Source of the DNA: Draconibacterium mangrovi_A
Lineage (GTDB): Bacteria; Bacteroidota; Bacteroidia; Bacteroidales; Prolixibacteraceae
Length of the DNA: 64,000 nucleotides
Direction of reading: 5' to 3'
Assembly (NCBI RefSeq): GCF_037646455.1
Contig: NZ_JBBIXN010000004.1
Location: 310,001-374,000 of the forward strand
Shown here: positions 9,672 through 19,023 of the stretch, piece by piece
Layout: every line of letters starts with the position of its first letter
Position numbering within the stretch: the stretch's first letter is position 1
Made by a program: the position numbers and the translations under genes
Notes under the pieces: model-generated
What the model was told of the DNA's origin: nothing
Databases searched by the model: none
What the model saw: only the letters and a program-made list of their open reading frames with translations

Positions 9672-10406
9672 ATGGAAGTACTTGGAATTGATTTTGGCGG
9701 ATCGGGAATTAAAGGAGCGATAGTGGATATCAAAACCGGTGAACTGGTGACCGAACGACACCGCATTGAAACGCCGCAACCCGCAACACCGGAAGCCGTG
9801 TCGGAAATAATGGCGGAACTTATTCAACATTTCGACTGGAAAGGAAAGGTAGGTATCGGAGTGCCGGCCGTGGTAAAAAACGGCGTGGTATTGACCGCTG
9901 CCAATATCGATAAGAGCTGGATCGGACAGACCATCAACAAACAGTTGTCGGAGAAAACCGGATGCGAAGTGGAATGCATTAACGATGCCGATGCTGCCGG
10001 AATTGCCGAGATACACTTTGGTGCCGGTGCAAAAGTTAAAGGGATGGTGTTCTTGCTGACCGTTGGTACCGGGATCGGAACTGTTATTTTTATCGATAAA
10101 CACCTGGTTCCCAATCTCGAACTGGGCCACCTGGAGTTTAAAAAGAAATCGATTGAATTGTATGCCGCCGACTCGGTGCGAAAACGCAAAGACCTTTCGT
10201 GGAAGGAGTGGGGTAAGCGTTTTAACAAAGCACTGGCTTATTACGAAAAAATGTTTAATCCGAACCTGTTTATCGTTGGGGGAGGAGTCAGCAAAAAGAT
10301 GGAGAAATTTCAGGATCAGATCGATCTGGACACGCCTGTTGTTCCTGCCGAAATGGAAAACAATGCGGGAATTATTGGTGCGGCTTTAAACCTGGTTTAT
10401 AAATAA
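9672..10406 (+). CDS. ppgK: ROK-family kinase, probable polyphosphate glucokinase
   Basis: Cytosolic sugar kinase of 244 residues. The N-terminal phosphate-binding motif DFGGSGIKGAIVD and the later INDADAAG and GTGIGT segments are those of the ROK/ASKHA fold. The short length, the GSGIKG phosphate-1 loop and the lack of the ROK zinc-finger cluster match strictly polyphosphate-dependent glucokinases, which phosphorylate glucose to glucose 6-phosphate. Strict polyphosphate use is inferred from family resemblance. It stands alone and faces the rhodanese gene across a shared hairpin at 10488. Confidence 0.82.
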   Translation: MEVLGIDFGGSGIKGAIVDIKTGELVTERHRIETPQPATPEAVSEIMAELIQHFDWKGKVGIGVPAVVKNGVVLTAANIDKSWIGQTINKQLSEKTGCEVECINDADAAGIAEIHFGAGAKVKGMVFLLTVGTGIGTVIFIDKHLVPNLELGHLEFKKKSIELYAADSVRKRKDLSWKEWGKRFNKALAYYEKMFNPNLFIVGGGVSKKMEKFQDQIDLDTPVVPAEMENNAGIIGAALNLVYK

Positions 10407-10487
10407 CAGTTTTGTCGTTGGAGAAAATGCAATCGACGGGTACTTTAACAATCCGACGGGAATTGTGAGGTACCAACAAAATAATGG

Positions 10488-10512
10488 GGGATAAAGATGC
10501 TGTCTTTATCCC
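10488..10512. terminator. Hairpin between convergent genes
   Basis: Perfect 10-bp stem (10488-10497 with 10503-10512, 5-nt loop). The minus-strand flank is moderately T-rich (ATTATTTTGTT), so it best serves the rhodanese gene that ends at 10542. Confidence 0.6.
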
Positions 10513-10541
10513 TCATTAAAGTGTAAGTAAGTATCCCTGAA

Positions 10542-11900
10542 TTATTTCTCAACGTCATAGCCGGCATCTTTCCAGGCACCATAATTACCTTCCAAACGAT
10601 AGACGTTTTCAAATCCGGCATCTTCCATTAGCTGCGCTCCCGCCATTGCCGGCGAATCTGCATGGCAATACACCAGATATGATTTGGTTTTATCCATACC
10701 GGCGATCAGTTCCGATAAGGAAGTTCCTCCGGCACCTGCATTGGCATTGGTTGCACCGGGCAAATGTCCGTCGCTGAAATATGGCGATACATCGAAAATG
10801 GCTTTAAAATCACCTGCCTCAATTTTTGTTTTTGCGTCAGCGGCTGCAATATCAGCAAATGAAACATTGTCCCAGGCACCGTAATTGCCTTCCAAACGAT
10901 AAACATTGGTAAAGCCGTTCTCTGCCATTAGCTGAGCACCGGCAATCGATGGCCCATCGGCGTGACAGTACACCAAATATTTAAGGTTCTTATCCAATCC
11001 GTCCAGCATCGTTCCCAATCCTTCAACGCTACCTGCATTTGTGGCAAAGGGCAGGTGTCCCTGAGCGTAATACGGTGATACATCGAATATCGCGTCATAG
11101 GGTGAAATGGATGCGTCATCAACCAATTCGCTTTTTAACTGCCCGGCCATAACATCCGTATATAATTTCTCCGTTGTTGGTGTTTCAACATCATAACCGG
11201 CATTAACCCAGGCACCAAAATTACCTTCTAACCGGTATACGTTTTCAAAACCGGCATCTTCCATTAGCTGGGCTCCGGCCATGGCCGGGCCATCGGCATG
11301 GCAATACACAAGATAGGTCTTGGAATTGTCCATCCCTGCAATCAATTCCGAAAGATCGGTTCCTCCGGCACTTGCATTGGCATTCATAGCTCCGGGTAAA
11401 TGCCCTTCGCTGAAATGAGGTGAAACATCAAAAATGGCCTCAAAATCACCTGCGTCAATTTTTGCTTTTACCACAGCAGCGGCAATGTCTACAAACGAAA
11501 CATCGTCCCAGGCGCCGTAGTTGCCCTGTAATCGATGTACATTCGAAAATCCGTTTTCCACCAACAACTCGGCACCGGCAATCGATGGGGCATCGGAATG
11601 ACAATAAACCAAATAGCTACGGTTTTTATCCAAACCGTCCAGCATATTTTCCAAACCATCTACACCTCCGGTATTGGTGGCAAAAGGAAGATGCCCCTGG
11701 TCGTATGCAGGCGATACATCAAATATAGCTTCATAAGGTGTAATGGATGCATCATCAACTAAATCGCTTTTTAACGGGGTGGACATAACATCGGTATACG
11801 TCGTTTCGACTATTGGATCATCATCATCTTTATCGCAAGCGGATAAAAGGAATAGAGATACAGCCAACATCATCGGGATTGTTTTAAATGCATTTTTCAT
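10542..11900 (-). CDS. Lipoprotein with four tandem rhodanese-like domains
   Basis: Secreted lipoprotein of 452 residues (signal ending LLSAC, then an Asp-rich linker) made of four rhodanese-like modules. Each carries IFDVSP, GHLP, a YLVYCH loop with a conserved Cys, and a closing NYGAW or NFGAW. The modules follow an A-B-A-B pattern with a 212-residue (636-nt) period, so an ancestral two-domain unit was duplicated. The loops read Cys-His-(Ser/Ala)-Asp-x-Pro, unlike the CxxGxR of active sulfurtransferases, so sulfur transfer is uncertain and a binding or redox role is possible. The ATG at 11900 was chosen because it begins the signal peptide; upstream frame to 11951 is spurious. Confidence 0.88.
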   Translation of the reverse strand: MKNAFKTIPMMLAVSLFLLSACDKDDDDPIVETTYTDVMSTPLKSDLVDDASITPYEAIFDVSPAYDQGHLPFATNTGGVDGLENMLDGLDKNRSYLVYCHSDAPSIAGAELLVENGFSNVHRLQGNYGAWDDVSFVDIAAAVVKAKIDAGDFEAIFDVSPHFSEGHLPGAMNANASAGGTDLSELIAGMDNSKTYLVYCHADGPAMAGAQLMEDAGFENVYRLEGNFGAWVNAGYDVETPTTEKLYTDVMAGQLKSELVDDASISPYDAIFDVSPYYAQGHLPFATNAGSVEGLGTMLDGLDKNLKYLVYCHADGPSIAGAQLMAENGFTNVYRLEGNYGAWDNVSFADIAAADAKTKIEAGDFKAIFDVSPYFSDGHLPGATNANAGAGGTSLSELIAGMDKTKSYLVYCHADSPAMAGAQLMEDAGFENVYRLEGNYGAWKDAGYDVEK

Positions 11901-12073
11901 GATAATCTGTTTATTCTTTATTATATAACAAAGCAACACTGATATTATCACAGATTTATCACAAAAGTTTCAAATCTTTATTATTGTGAAGTGTTGGCGG
12001 AATTCAAACTATCGTGTTTCCTGATTTCATCGCACAGTTGTGGGGTCCGGTGTGATTTGTATTTAATTGTGTC

Positions 12074-13120
12074 TTACAATCTTCGATTTCTAAGTTGGTG
12101 GAATCCGGAAATCGTCAATGCTGTGGCTGCCAGTATGACAACAGTCCAAAGAAAAATAGCGCCCGTATAAGCTGTTGACGCTTTTTTACCCGTTCCCTCC
12201 GAAAATAGATCCTCGATCCGGATCATCGTTCGGCCTTTTGCCAGTTCTTCATCTACTTTCAGCACCACCACTTCATCGTATTGATGCCAGTGGTATAAAT
12301 AGATTACGCCGTTTTTTAAGTCGAAAATATTCGAATAGAGGGTAGTATTAAAAATCCCTTTTTCATGTACCGATTCCAAGATGGATTTAAAAGCTTCAAC
12401 GGTCAACTCATCCTGGCTTGTTATCTCCTGAAGTGCCTTTTCTGTTGTGTGGTATCGCTTGCAGGGATATTCCAGGGCATTATCGGTATTCGCCTTATTA
12501 AAATTGGTCGAGATTAAAAAGTTCTCACCTTTCTCTTTTCTTGTAAATGCCAATTCTCCGTTTTTATCAACACTTATTACCACAGCACCGCCGGCGGCAT
12601 CGGCAAAGTTCAGCTGGTAGGCAATTTTTCCCGATTTGGGGTACCAGTTGCTTCGCCTGTACTTTTTTGCCAGTTCTATGGCTTCCTCAACAGTTGCTGC
12701 CTTTCGTAAGATCAGCACCGGAATCCACATTTCAAAATCCTCGTAAGGCGGAGCGTATGTTGGCGGAGCGTCAAGTTCTTCATGCAAATTTATCCTTGAT
12801 TTAGACAAGGCATTGGCATCGAAACAAAGGCCTTTTTCGTTGATTCCACCCTGGTGCGAATAGTCTTTAAAACCCAGGTAAACACTGCTGTAATTACTAT
12901 CGGTGGCCGGGTCAGTCCACAAATAGGTTTTGGGTTTGTAAAAGTCTTCGTTATTACCAAATAAAACTTTATCGCCAATTGCTGCGGAAAAGATCGTACA
13001 CGAGCCCGGAACAGGGTCCCTCAGTTTATTCTGCTTTGTTCCAGTTAGAAAGAGTACCCCTGTGGCTATGGCAAACAGAGTTCCGATTATGAGGTAATGT
13101 TTATTTTTTGACAGGTTCAT
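12074..13120 (-). CDS. Membrane-anchored Ntn-hydrolase (choloylglycine hydrolase / C45-like)
   Basis: 348-residue protein with an N-terminal membrane segment (about 9-26), an Ntn-type domain, and a second hydrophobic helix near the C-terminus (about 320-340). The segment SCTIFSAAIGDKVLFGNNEDF is the nucleophile region of linear-amide C-N hydrolases. C41 would become the catalytic N-terminal nucleophile after processing. Enzymes of this superfamily cleave bile salts, acyl-homoserine lactones, penicillin or peptide-like amides; the substrate here is unknown. Two flanking membrane helices are unusual and suggest an outward-facing anchored enzyme. Confidence 0.68.
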   Translation of the reverse strand: MNLSKNKHYLIIGTLFAIATGVLFLTGTKQNKLRDPVPGSCTIFSAAIGDKVLFGNNEDFYKPKTYLWTDPATDSNYSSVYLGFKDYSHQGGINEKGLCFDANALSKSRINLHEELDAPPTYAPPYEDFEMWIPVLILRKAATVEEAIELAKKYRRSNWYPKSGKIAYQLNFADAAGGAVVISVDKNGELAFTRKEKGENFLISTNFNKANTDNALEYPCKRYHTTEKALQEITSQDELTVEAFKSILESVHEKGIFNTTLYSNIFDLKNGVIYLYHWHQYDEVVVLKVDEELAKGRTMIRIEDLFSEGTGKKASTAYTGAIFLWTVVILAATALTISGFHQLRNRRL

Positions 13121-13428
13121 CGGCTTCCAAACTACGTCTTTTTTGTTTCGGACAGGTAAAAATTTCGGTAAACAGCCGATCCTACACGGGCAACGGTTTT
13201 AATTTTTACAGACAGGCCGACGAATCCCTTACCTAGCGGAATGTAATTCCCACTTTTTAATAGAGCCGCGTGAATAAATCATCTTCAACAAAAACTTTAT
13301 CATTTTGATTAACAGAAGATTTCAGATGCTGCATTTTATTTATTTGCCGGACACCGACAGAACATTTTAATTCACCCTCCTGTTAATAAGATAAATGCAT
13401 CCTTAACTACTAATTTAAATTCAATATT
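13121..13428. other. 308-bp intergenic region
   Basis: Divergent intergenic DNA between the Ntn-hydrolase and the secreted protein at 13429. It must hold promoters for both directions, but no element matching TAnnTTTG at a convincing position was found, and no ORF or repeat. Confidence 0.4.
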
Positions 13429-14394
13429 ATGAAACTCATTTTTACCTTACTGGCCATTATGGTCTTTCAATTCACTTTAAACGCCACAGTCTGGCGTGTG
13501 AACAATGATGACAATACGGCTGATTTTGCCGATATTATTGACGCCCACGACGATGCCGGCGTGCAATCGGGCGATATATTAATGGTGGAAGGATCCAATA
13601 CCACCTACACTTCATTTACGTGTACGAAATCGTTAACGATAATTGGCCCGGGCTATTTGCTCACAGAGAATTATGAAAGTGCTCATATCTTACCTGCAAA
13701 TATCAATAGAATAATTTTCGAAGATGGATCTCAGGGATCCTCTGTTTATGGAATGTCATTTATTTCCGCCGGCGGGACACCTATAGTTTTAACAGATGAA
13801 ATTACCATAGAGCGTTGTTACATTAGTGCAGGACTTCCGGTTAAAAATGCCAAAAACGTTAGAATTATCAATAACAATATGCATAGCGTCGGGGACTATT
13901 ATAACGGTACCGGTCCGTTTAGCGATGTTTATATTAACAATAATATTATTCGCAACAAAATGGGCGCTTCCGCGGGAAGTCATATCGTTACATTTAATAA
14001 CAATATTTTGTTAGGTGACTCATACGGATTTAACGCCGAATATTTCAGAAATAATATTGTTTGGCAAAATGATGCCTTAATAAAAGTAAACAGCGCATAC
14101 ATAGAAAACAACATTGCATCTAACAATATCTTAACGGGCGATAATTTAAATGTTGAGAATATTCAGGATTTGTTTGTTGGCGGTGATAGTCCGGATGCGA
14201 AATATAAACTCGCCGAAGGCTCGGAGGCTATCGGGGCTGGTTTTGGTGGAACAGATTGTGGTATTTTTGGCGGAGAAGATCCCTACATAATTTCAGGCTT
14301 GCCGCCTGTGCCGGTAATAACCGAACTGAGTGTCGATGACGCAAGCATTTCAGAAAATGGTTTGCAGGTTAAAATAACGGTTCGTTCGAACTAA
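13429..14394 (+). CDS. Secreted protein, right-handed beta-helix-like
   Basis: 321-residue protein with a Sec signal peptide (about 1-19). It has an SGDILMVEGSNTTYTSF opening and many short Asn-rich rungs (INNNMHS, INNNIIRNK, FNNNILLG, FRNNIVW), the pattern of a parallel beta-helix as in pectate-lyase-like adhesins and surface polysaccharidases. No catalytic signature was recognised and no T9SS C-terminal domain is evident. It lies 24 bp upstream of the T9SS cargo gene, probably co-transcribed. Confidence 0.65.
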   Translation: MKLIFTLLAIMVFQFTLNATVWRVNNDDNTADFADIIDAHDDAGVQSGDILMVEGSNTTYTSFTCTKSLTIIGPGYLLTENYESAHILPANINRIIFEDGSQGSSVYGMSFISAGGTPIVLTDEITIERCYISAGLPVKNAKNVRIINNNMHSVGDYYNGTGPFSDVYINNNIIRNKMGASAGSHIVTFNNNILLGDSYGFNAEYFRNNIVWQNDALIKVNSAYIENNIASNNILTGDNLNVENIQDLFVGGDSPDAKYKLAEGSEAIGAGFGGTDCGIFGGEDPYIISGLPPVPVITELSVDDASISENGLQVKITVRSN

Positions 14395-14418
14395 GCTTGT
14401 CACATAAACTTTATAGCT

Positions 14419-15339
14419 ATGAAACATTTATTGGCCATAACAATGCTTTGCACATTATTCGCATTTACTGTGTTGGCAAGTGAAACAGAAAGGATTGATG
14501 GTATTAACACTACAGCTCCCGAATTTGTAGACTTATTTGATTATCAACATTTGCCTGAAGGTGATACTAGCGGTAACCTGGACGAGATCCTGAACAACTC
14601 ATTTAAAGTCGAAGAGAGCTCGGTGCAAAATGAAATCGGGCGAATTGAATATTTTATAAACAGCGATCCTGGCTTTGGCAACGGAATTTCGTTGGATTTT
14701 ACCCTGGATAACAGCGATGCCTACGTTAGTGAAAATATAGACGTATCGCAGTTTGATGAAGGATTTAATTTCTTTTATGTACGATCACAAACTGTATCGG
14801 GCGCCTGGGGAATGACAGTTAAGCGGGCATTTTTTCTGAAGAGTGACTCAAAACCGGGTATTAAGTCACTTGAATATTATTTTACAGGCGAAGGCGGTTT
14901 TAGCAGTTCGGTTTATAATTACCAACTCGAAAACAGTGAAGAAAGTTTTGTATTTGGCCCCGACGTTTCAGAATTAAGTTTTGCCAATGATTATACCATG
15001 CATGTCTGGGCAATCGACTCTATGGACAGAAGAAGTTTTGAGGCATCGATGGATTTTACCTACCAGGATAACCAGGTTGGGATTAACGACATCGTAATCA
15101 ACAGGAATTTTATCTACCCCAATCCTGCAACAGAAGTTATTAACCTGAAGCTTGATAATCAGCTTATCGAAAATTCGACACAGTTTCGTATTCTCAGTAT
15201 AGATGGCAAGATTTATAAGCAGGCTAATATGAATACATTAACCGATCCTTCCTTTAATATTGCGCATTTGCCAAAAGGAAAATATTTTATTCAGTTAATG
15301 GGCGAAAGAATCTATATGAGTTCGTTTATCAAACAATAA
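14419..15339 (+). CDS. Secreted protein with T9SS type A sorting domain
   Basis: 306-residue protein with a Sec signal (about 1-20), two tandem repeats of about 75 residues (IEYFINSDPGFGNG... and LEYYFTGEGGFSSS..., each ending in a Trp-bearing strand), then a C-terminal domain. That domain starts YPNPATEVINLKL, includes ILSIDGKIYK and LPKGKYFIQL, and ends in a short basic tail. This is the type IX secretion sorting signal, so the protein should be exported and attached to the cell surface. The repeats resemble those of other Bacteroidota surface proteins; function unknown. Confidence 0.85.
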   Translation: MKHLLAITMLCTLFAFTVLASETERIDGINTTAPEFVDLFDYQHLPEGDTSGNLDEILNNSFKVEESSVQNEIGRIEYFINSDPGFGNGISLDFTLDNSDAYVSENIDVSQFDEGFNFFYVRSQTVSGAWGMTVKRAFFLKSDSKPGIKSLEYYFTGEGGFSSSVYNYQLENSEESFVFGPDVSELSFANDYTMHVWAIDSMDRRSFEASMDFTYQDNQVGINDIVINRNFIYPNPATEVINLKLDNQLIENSTQFRILSIDGKIYKQANMNTLTDPSFNIAHLPKGKYFIQLMGERIYMSSFIKQ

Positions 15340-15394
15340 AAGAACTGAGGTTTGATGTAAAGTTTTTATATCTTGGGATCTAAACCTGTTACTT

Positions 15395-17110
15395 ATGCAA
15401 ATGAACAAGTCTTTTTCACTGTTTATTCCCCTTTCTGCTTTTTTGTTAATCCTTGGATTCTCCTCAAAGTCCGTTGCCCAGTATTTACCTGCAGATCCGG
15501 TAAAGATCGATGTGGATTTTAGCGCTTCAGTAGGTGAAATGGATCCTGTTTGGGCATTTTGGGGACACGACGAACCGAATTACACCTACATGAAAGACGG
15601 CCAAAAGCTGCTGACGGAACTTGCTGAACTGAGTCCTGTTCCTGTTTTTATGCGCGTGCATAGTTTGCTGGTCACCGGTGAAGGAACTCACGCCTTAAAG
15701 TGGGGTTCAACCAATGCATACACCGAAGATGAAGACGGCAACCCGGTCTACGACTGGACCATCATCGACAAAATATTCGATTCCTACATCGAGCGCGGAA
15801 TGAAACCAATGGCTCAGATTGGGTTTATGCCAAAAGCTTTATCCTCCAAGCCCGAGCCTTACCGCCACTACTGGAAGCCGGGTGCCAAATACGAAGAAAT
15901 TTACACAGGTTGGGCTTATCCTCCAAACGATTATGAGAAATGGGCCGAGCTGGTTTATCAGTGGGTAAAGCACTCCGTCGACCGTTATGGCAGGGAAGAA
16001 GTGGAAAGCTGGTACTGGGAGGTATGGAACGAGCCCAACATCGGGTACTGGCAGGGAACGCTGGAAGAATACATTAAGTTGTATGATTACAGTTCCGATG
16101 CCGTAAAACGTGCGCTGCCTACGGCAAAAATCGGTGGTCCCGAAACAACTGGTCCTGGATGGGATCAGGCAGCAGATTACCTCAAAAAGTTTCTGGATCA
16201 TGTAAGCCACGGCAAAAATTATGCGACCGGCGAAACAGGCTCTCCACTTGATTTTATCACTTTCCACGCCAAAGGAAATCCGAAAGTAGTGGATGGCATG
16301 GTGCAGATGAACATGGGAGCCCAGTTGAACGACATCAGCAAAGGTTTTGAGATCGTGGCTTCTTACCCCGAGTTCAAAGATCTGCCGATCATCATCGGAG
16401 AGTCGGATCCTGAAGGCTGCGCCGCCTGTTCCGAAGCCGATTATCCGCACAATGCCTACCGCAACGGCACCATGTATTCGAGTTATACCGCAGCTTCTTT
16501 TGCCCGGAAATACCTGCTGGCCGATCACTTCGGTGTAAACTTACTGGGCGCGGTCACGTGGGGCTTTGAGTTTGAGAATCAACCCTGGTATGCCGGCTTC
16601 AGAGATATGGCTACCAACGGAGTGGACAAACCCGTACTAAATGTTTTCAGGATGTTTGGAATGATGGAAGGCGATCGGGTTTCAGTGAGTGGAAATATGG
16701 CCTACGATTTTGAAACCGTCAGGGATGAAAGTGTACGAAAAGAAGTTCCGGATGTAAATGCGATCGCCGCTGTTGGAGAACATTCAGCCACCGTAATGAT
16801 CTGGAATTACCACGACAACAACAACTTGGATGTACTGCCTGCTCAGGTGAAACTAAGCCTGGAAAATCTGCCAAAGAAAAAGTTACTGATGCAACATTAC
16901 CGCGTGGATCAGGAACACAGCAATTCGTACACCTACTGGAAAAGCATAGGTTCGCCGCAGCAGCCCACCGAAGAAGAAATCGCTGCACTGGAGCAGGCCG
17001 GTCAACTTGATCTTTACACTTCACCGGAGTGGGTAACTCCCGACAGCGAAATGAAGCTTTCTGTCGAACTTCCGCGGCAAGCCGTTTCTTTATTGCGGTT
17101 TACCTGGTAG
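15395..17110 (+). CDS. Glycoside hydrolase, GH39-like (beta-xylosidase type)
   Basis: Secreted enzyme of 571 residues with an N-terminal signal ending about residue 29 (KSVAQ). It is a clan GH-A TIM barrel: acid/base E213 in WNEPNIGYW and nucleophile candidate E336 in IIIGESDPEG, followed by a C-terminal beta domain. The layout matches GH39 beta-xylosidases and related enzymes that cut xylosidic or other beta-linkages. Exact substrate is inferred only. An ATG at 15401 is an alternative start. It follows the T9SS cargo gene by 55 bp and may share its expression. Confidence 0.8.
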   Translation: MQMNKSFSLFIPLSAFLLILGFSSKSVAQYLPADPVKIDVDFSASVGEMDPVWAFWGHDEPNYTYMKDGQKLLTELAELSPVPVFMRVHSLLVTGEGTHALKWGSTNAYTEDEDGNPVYDWTIIDKIFDSYIERGMKPMAQIGFMPKALSSKPEPYRHYWKPGAKYEEIYTGWAYPPNDYEKWAELVYQWVKHSVDRYGREEVESWYWEVWNEPNIGYWQGTLEEYIKLYDYSSDAVKRALPTAKIGGPETTGPGWDQAADYLKKFLDHVSHGKNYATGETGSPLDFITFHAKGNPKVVDGMVQMNMGAQLNDISKGFEIVASYPEFKDLPIIIGESDPEGCAACSEADYPHNAYRNGTMYSSYTAASFARKYLLADHFGVNLLGAVTWGFEFENQPWYAGFRDMATNGVDKPVLNVFRMFGMMEGDRVSVSGNMAYDFETVRDESVRKEVPDVNAIAAVGEHSATVMIWNYHDNNNLDVLPAQVKLSLENLPKKKLLMQHYRVDQEHSNSYTYWKSIGSPQQPTEEEIAALEQAGQLDLYTSPEWVTPDSEMKLSVELPRQAVSLLRFTW

Positions 17111-17140
17111 GAAAATTGTTTGGCGCCTTCTGATAACTTC

Positions 17141-17210
17141 GCTGGCGCGGATTTGTAATCCGTGCCATTGCTGAAAGCAATACTGTTTTACTGCAATTAC
17201 AACTAACAGC
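17141..17210 (-). repeat. REP palindrome with relic of a RAYT gene 3' end
   Basis: 64 of 70 positions match 18403-18472 without gaps. The palindrome (17144-17166) has arms GGCGCGGATT and AATCCGTGCC around TGT. The matching region 17183-17210 corresponds to the last eight codons and stop of the transposase gene at 18445, but the stop is mutated here. So this copy is either the scar of a deleted transposase copy or a mobilised 3' end. Confidence 0.85.
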
Positions 17211-17215
17211 GACGT

Positions 17216-17611
17216 TTAACCTTCTGATAGTTTTGTTAAGATTTTCATGGCCCGATCGGCGTCCTTCGTGTCAACGAAAATATGGTCGTGGAAATATCCT
17301 GCAATCACATTGCATGAGATCTGGTTTTTTGCTAATTCCGTTGAAAAGGCCGCCGTCAGACCTACCGCGTCAAGCGATGAATGGACCATCAGGGTGATCC
17401 AGGAGGCGACATAGTCATAGTGGAGGTATAGCTGGTCAGCTTTTTCTTTCTCTATCACAATCGTGGTTCCTTCCTTTTCCCTGAATTCGCAGATGGTATC
17501 TTTCCGGTCAATCCTGCTCACATCTTTTATCGTAGAAAAGACATAGTTCCCTTTGTTTAGTTTTGGATTCATTCCTTTTAAAAGCTCAGCTAAATTTGTT
17601 ACTCCACTCAT
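17216..17611 (-). CDS. ACT-domain protein (DUF2241-like)
   Basis: 131-residue soluble protein with two ACT-like halves. The first includes YVFSTIKDV and TTIVIEKEKADQ; the second includes SLDAVGLTAAFSTELAKNQISCNVIAGYFHDHIFV, the typical amino-acid-binding ACT pattern. Probably a small-molecule sensor or regulatory subunit; ligand unknown. Its start overlaps the stop of the upstream AlkD-like gene by 4 nt, so the two are translationally coupled. Confidence 0.8.
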   Translation of the reverse strand: MSGVTNLAELLKGMNPKLNKGNYVFSTIKDVSRIDRKDTICEFREKEGTTIVIEKEKADQLYLHYDYVASWITLMVHSSLDAVGLTAAFSTELAKNQISCNVIAGYFHDHIFVDTKDADRAMKILTKLSEG

Positions 17612-18330
17612 TTGTTTTTACTGAATTTCTTTCGGTATTCCTTATCCATTTTCTCGGTGGCGTATTGTACGATCAATCTTCCACACCGGTCTTTCCAGTT
17701 CATCAGAAAACCTTCAACCTGTACTGGGTATTTTTTCCACAAACCACGTAAGAGCGTGCCAATTCCTTTTTGAACATATTCCGAATCATCCAACATTAAA
17801 GGTTCAATGAGTTCCAACGCTTCCTCAGGGTTTAGTTCCTTTGATACTTTATCCAGCTCAACGAGGGCCACCGGAACCGCCCGGCGTTTCCATTCCGATT
17901 CAGCATCAATCCATGTTTTCAAATCCCCGAGACTGATGACTTTATCCAGCAGTAGAGCTGACAAAATCAACATACACAGCACATCGGTGGTTGCCCAGTT
18001 ATTTATACCGTAATCGAACCAACGCGCAACGCGATTAAAGGTATCCTTTGAAAAATTCTGTCTGCACGACTTTAAAAAATTTATAGCAAGGTGCTTTTCA
18101 TCAAACCTTCCGGTTTTCATCAATTCATCGCCAAGATCCAGGTAGCTATCGATGGTCATTTCTGCTTTCCATTGTTTCAGCCAGTCTTCTATCTGTTGCC
18201 GGAACAGCTTATCGTCAATCCCGTAACCGTCGTAACCTTCTTTGAAGTAGCGTTGGTACTTTTTTATGATCTCCGGGTCAGAGTTCGTTGCGCAAAACTC
18301 CCTGATAGTTTTAAGTTTAGTAGCTGACAT
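17608..18330 (-). CDS. DNA alkylation repair protein, AlkD-like HEAT-repeat glycosylase
   Basis: 240-residue all-helical protein with HEAT-like repeats. The segments RVARWFDYGINNWATTDVLC and EYVQKGIGTLLRGLWKKYP match the DNA-binding concave surface of AlkC/AlkD enzymes, which excise N3- and N7-alkylpurines. The Trp-Asp pair of AlkD is represented by NWATTD. It is the first gene of a two-gene unit with the ACT protein. Catalytic competence cannot be judged without alignment. Confidence 0.8.
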   Translation of the reverse strand: MSATKLKTIREFCATNSDPEIIKKYQRYFKEGYDGYGIDDKLFRQQIEDWLKQWKAEMTIDSYLDLGDELMKTGRFDEKHLAINFLKSCRQNFSKDTFNRVARWFDYGINNWATTDVLCMLILSALLLDKVISLGDLKTWIDAESEWKRRAVPVALVELDKVSKELNPEEALELIEPLMLDDSEYVQKGIGTLLRGLWKKYPVQVEGFLMNWKDRCGRLIVQYATEKMDKEYRKKFSKNK

Positions 18331-18402
18331 GCAGGTGTAGTTTTTTGATTACTCAAATATAATTCATTCTCTTTTTCCGGCGCATCCCGATGTCTATCCT
18401 CT

Positions 18403-18472
18403 GCTGGCGCGGATTTGTAATCCGTGCCATTGCTGAAAGCAATATTATTTTAAAACAATTACATCTAACAGC
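18403..18472 (-). repeat. REP palindrome at the 3' end of the RAYT gene
   Basis: The palindrome at 18406-18428 is identical to that at 17144-17166. A short second hairpin, ATTGC/GCAAT (about 18429-18442), follows. The repeat runs into the coding end of the transposase, whose stop codon lies at 18445-18447. Confidence 0.88.
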
Positions 18473-18975
18473 CCATCTTCGCCGGCATAATCAATTGCAC
18501 TACTGTAAACATAGTCCTCGGCCTTAAAAACCAAACCTGCTTCAACCGGATTTTGATGGATATAATCGATCTTCTGATCAATTACAGCATTGCTCCACAA
18601 TTCTATTGGCTTATTATCTGCTCTCCAAAACCGGAATCCTTCCGATCTCTCAAACTGTTTAAGCAACCGTTCTTTTCTGTTTTCCTTAATATTTTCGGTA
18701 ATCGCTCTTTTAATTGCTTTGTTGGTATATTTCTTATAATCTCTTAAAATATTCGGCAAAGTTGAATCTTCTTTGGCCCGAATTACCAAATGGAAATGAT
18801 TGCTTAATATGCACCATGCAAATATCTCAAGGCCTTTATTTTTCTGGCAATATTTCAGGTTATCGACAAGTATATTTTTGTATTCGTTGCGAGTAAAAAC
18901 GTCAACCCAACCTTCTACTGCAAATGAAACAAAATAAACACCAGTCGGATTATGAAACTTATACTTTCGGCTCAT
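18445..18975 (-). CDS. REP-associated tyrosine transposase (RAYT, Y1/HUH family)
   Basis: 176-residue single-strand transposase of the IS200/IS605-like TnpA_REP branch. The HUH motif is SNHFHLVIR and the downstream helix DYKKYTNKAIK supplies the nucleophilic Tyr. The C-terminal HQNPVEAGLV and DYVYSSAIDY segments are typical of RAYTs. These proteins bind and cleave REP palindromes. Matching palindromes lie on both sides in inverted orientation (18406-18428 and 19040-19062), with a third copy at 17144. The gene appears intact. Confidence 0.93.
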   Translation of the reverse strand: MSRKYKFHNPTGVYFVSFAVEGWVDVFTRNEYKNILVDNLKYCQKNKGLEIFAWCILSNHFHLVIRAKEDSTLPNILRDYKKYTNKAIKRAITENIKENRKERLLKQFERSEGFRFWRADNKPIELWSNAVIDQKIDYIHQNPVEAGLVFKAEDYVYSSAIDYAGEDGLLDVIVLK

Positions 18976-19023
18976 TGATATTTTTGTTACTCAATGAAAA
19001 TTATTCGTTTTTATCCGATATTT

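Noticed and set aside
15839..16528. 229-residue minus-strand open frame
   Set aside because: Opposite the GH39-like gene, including its catalytic WNEPN region; treated as a shadow.
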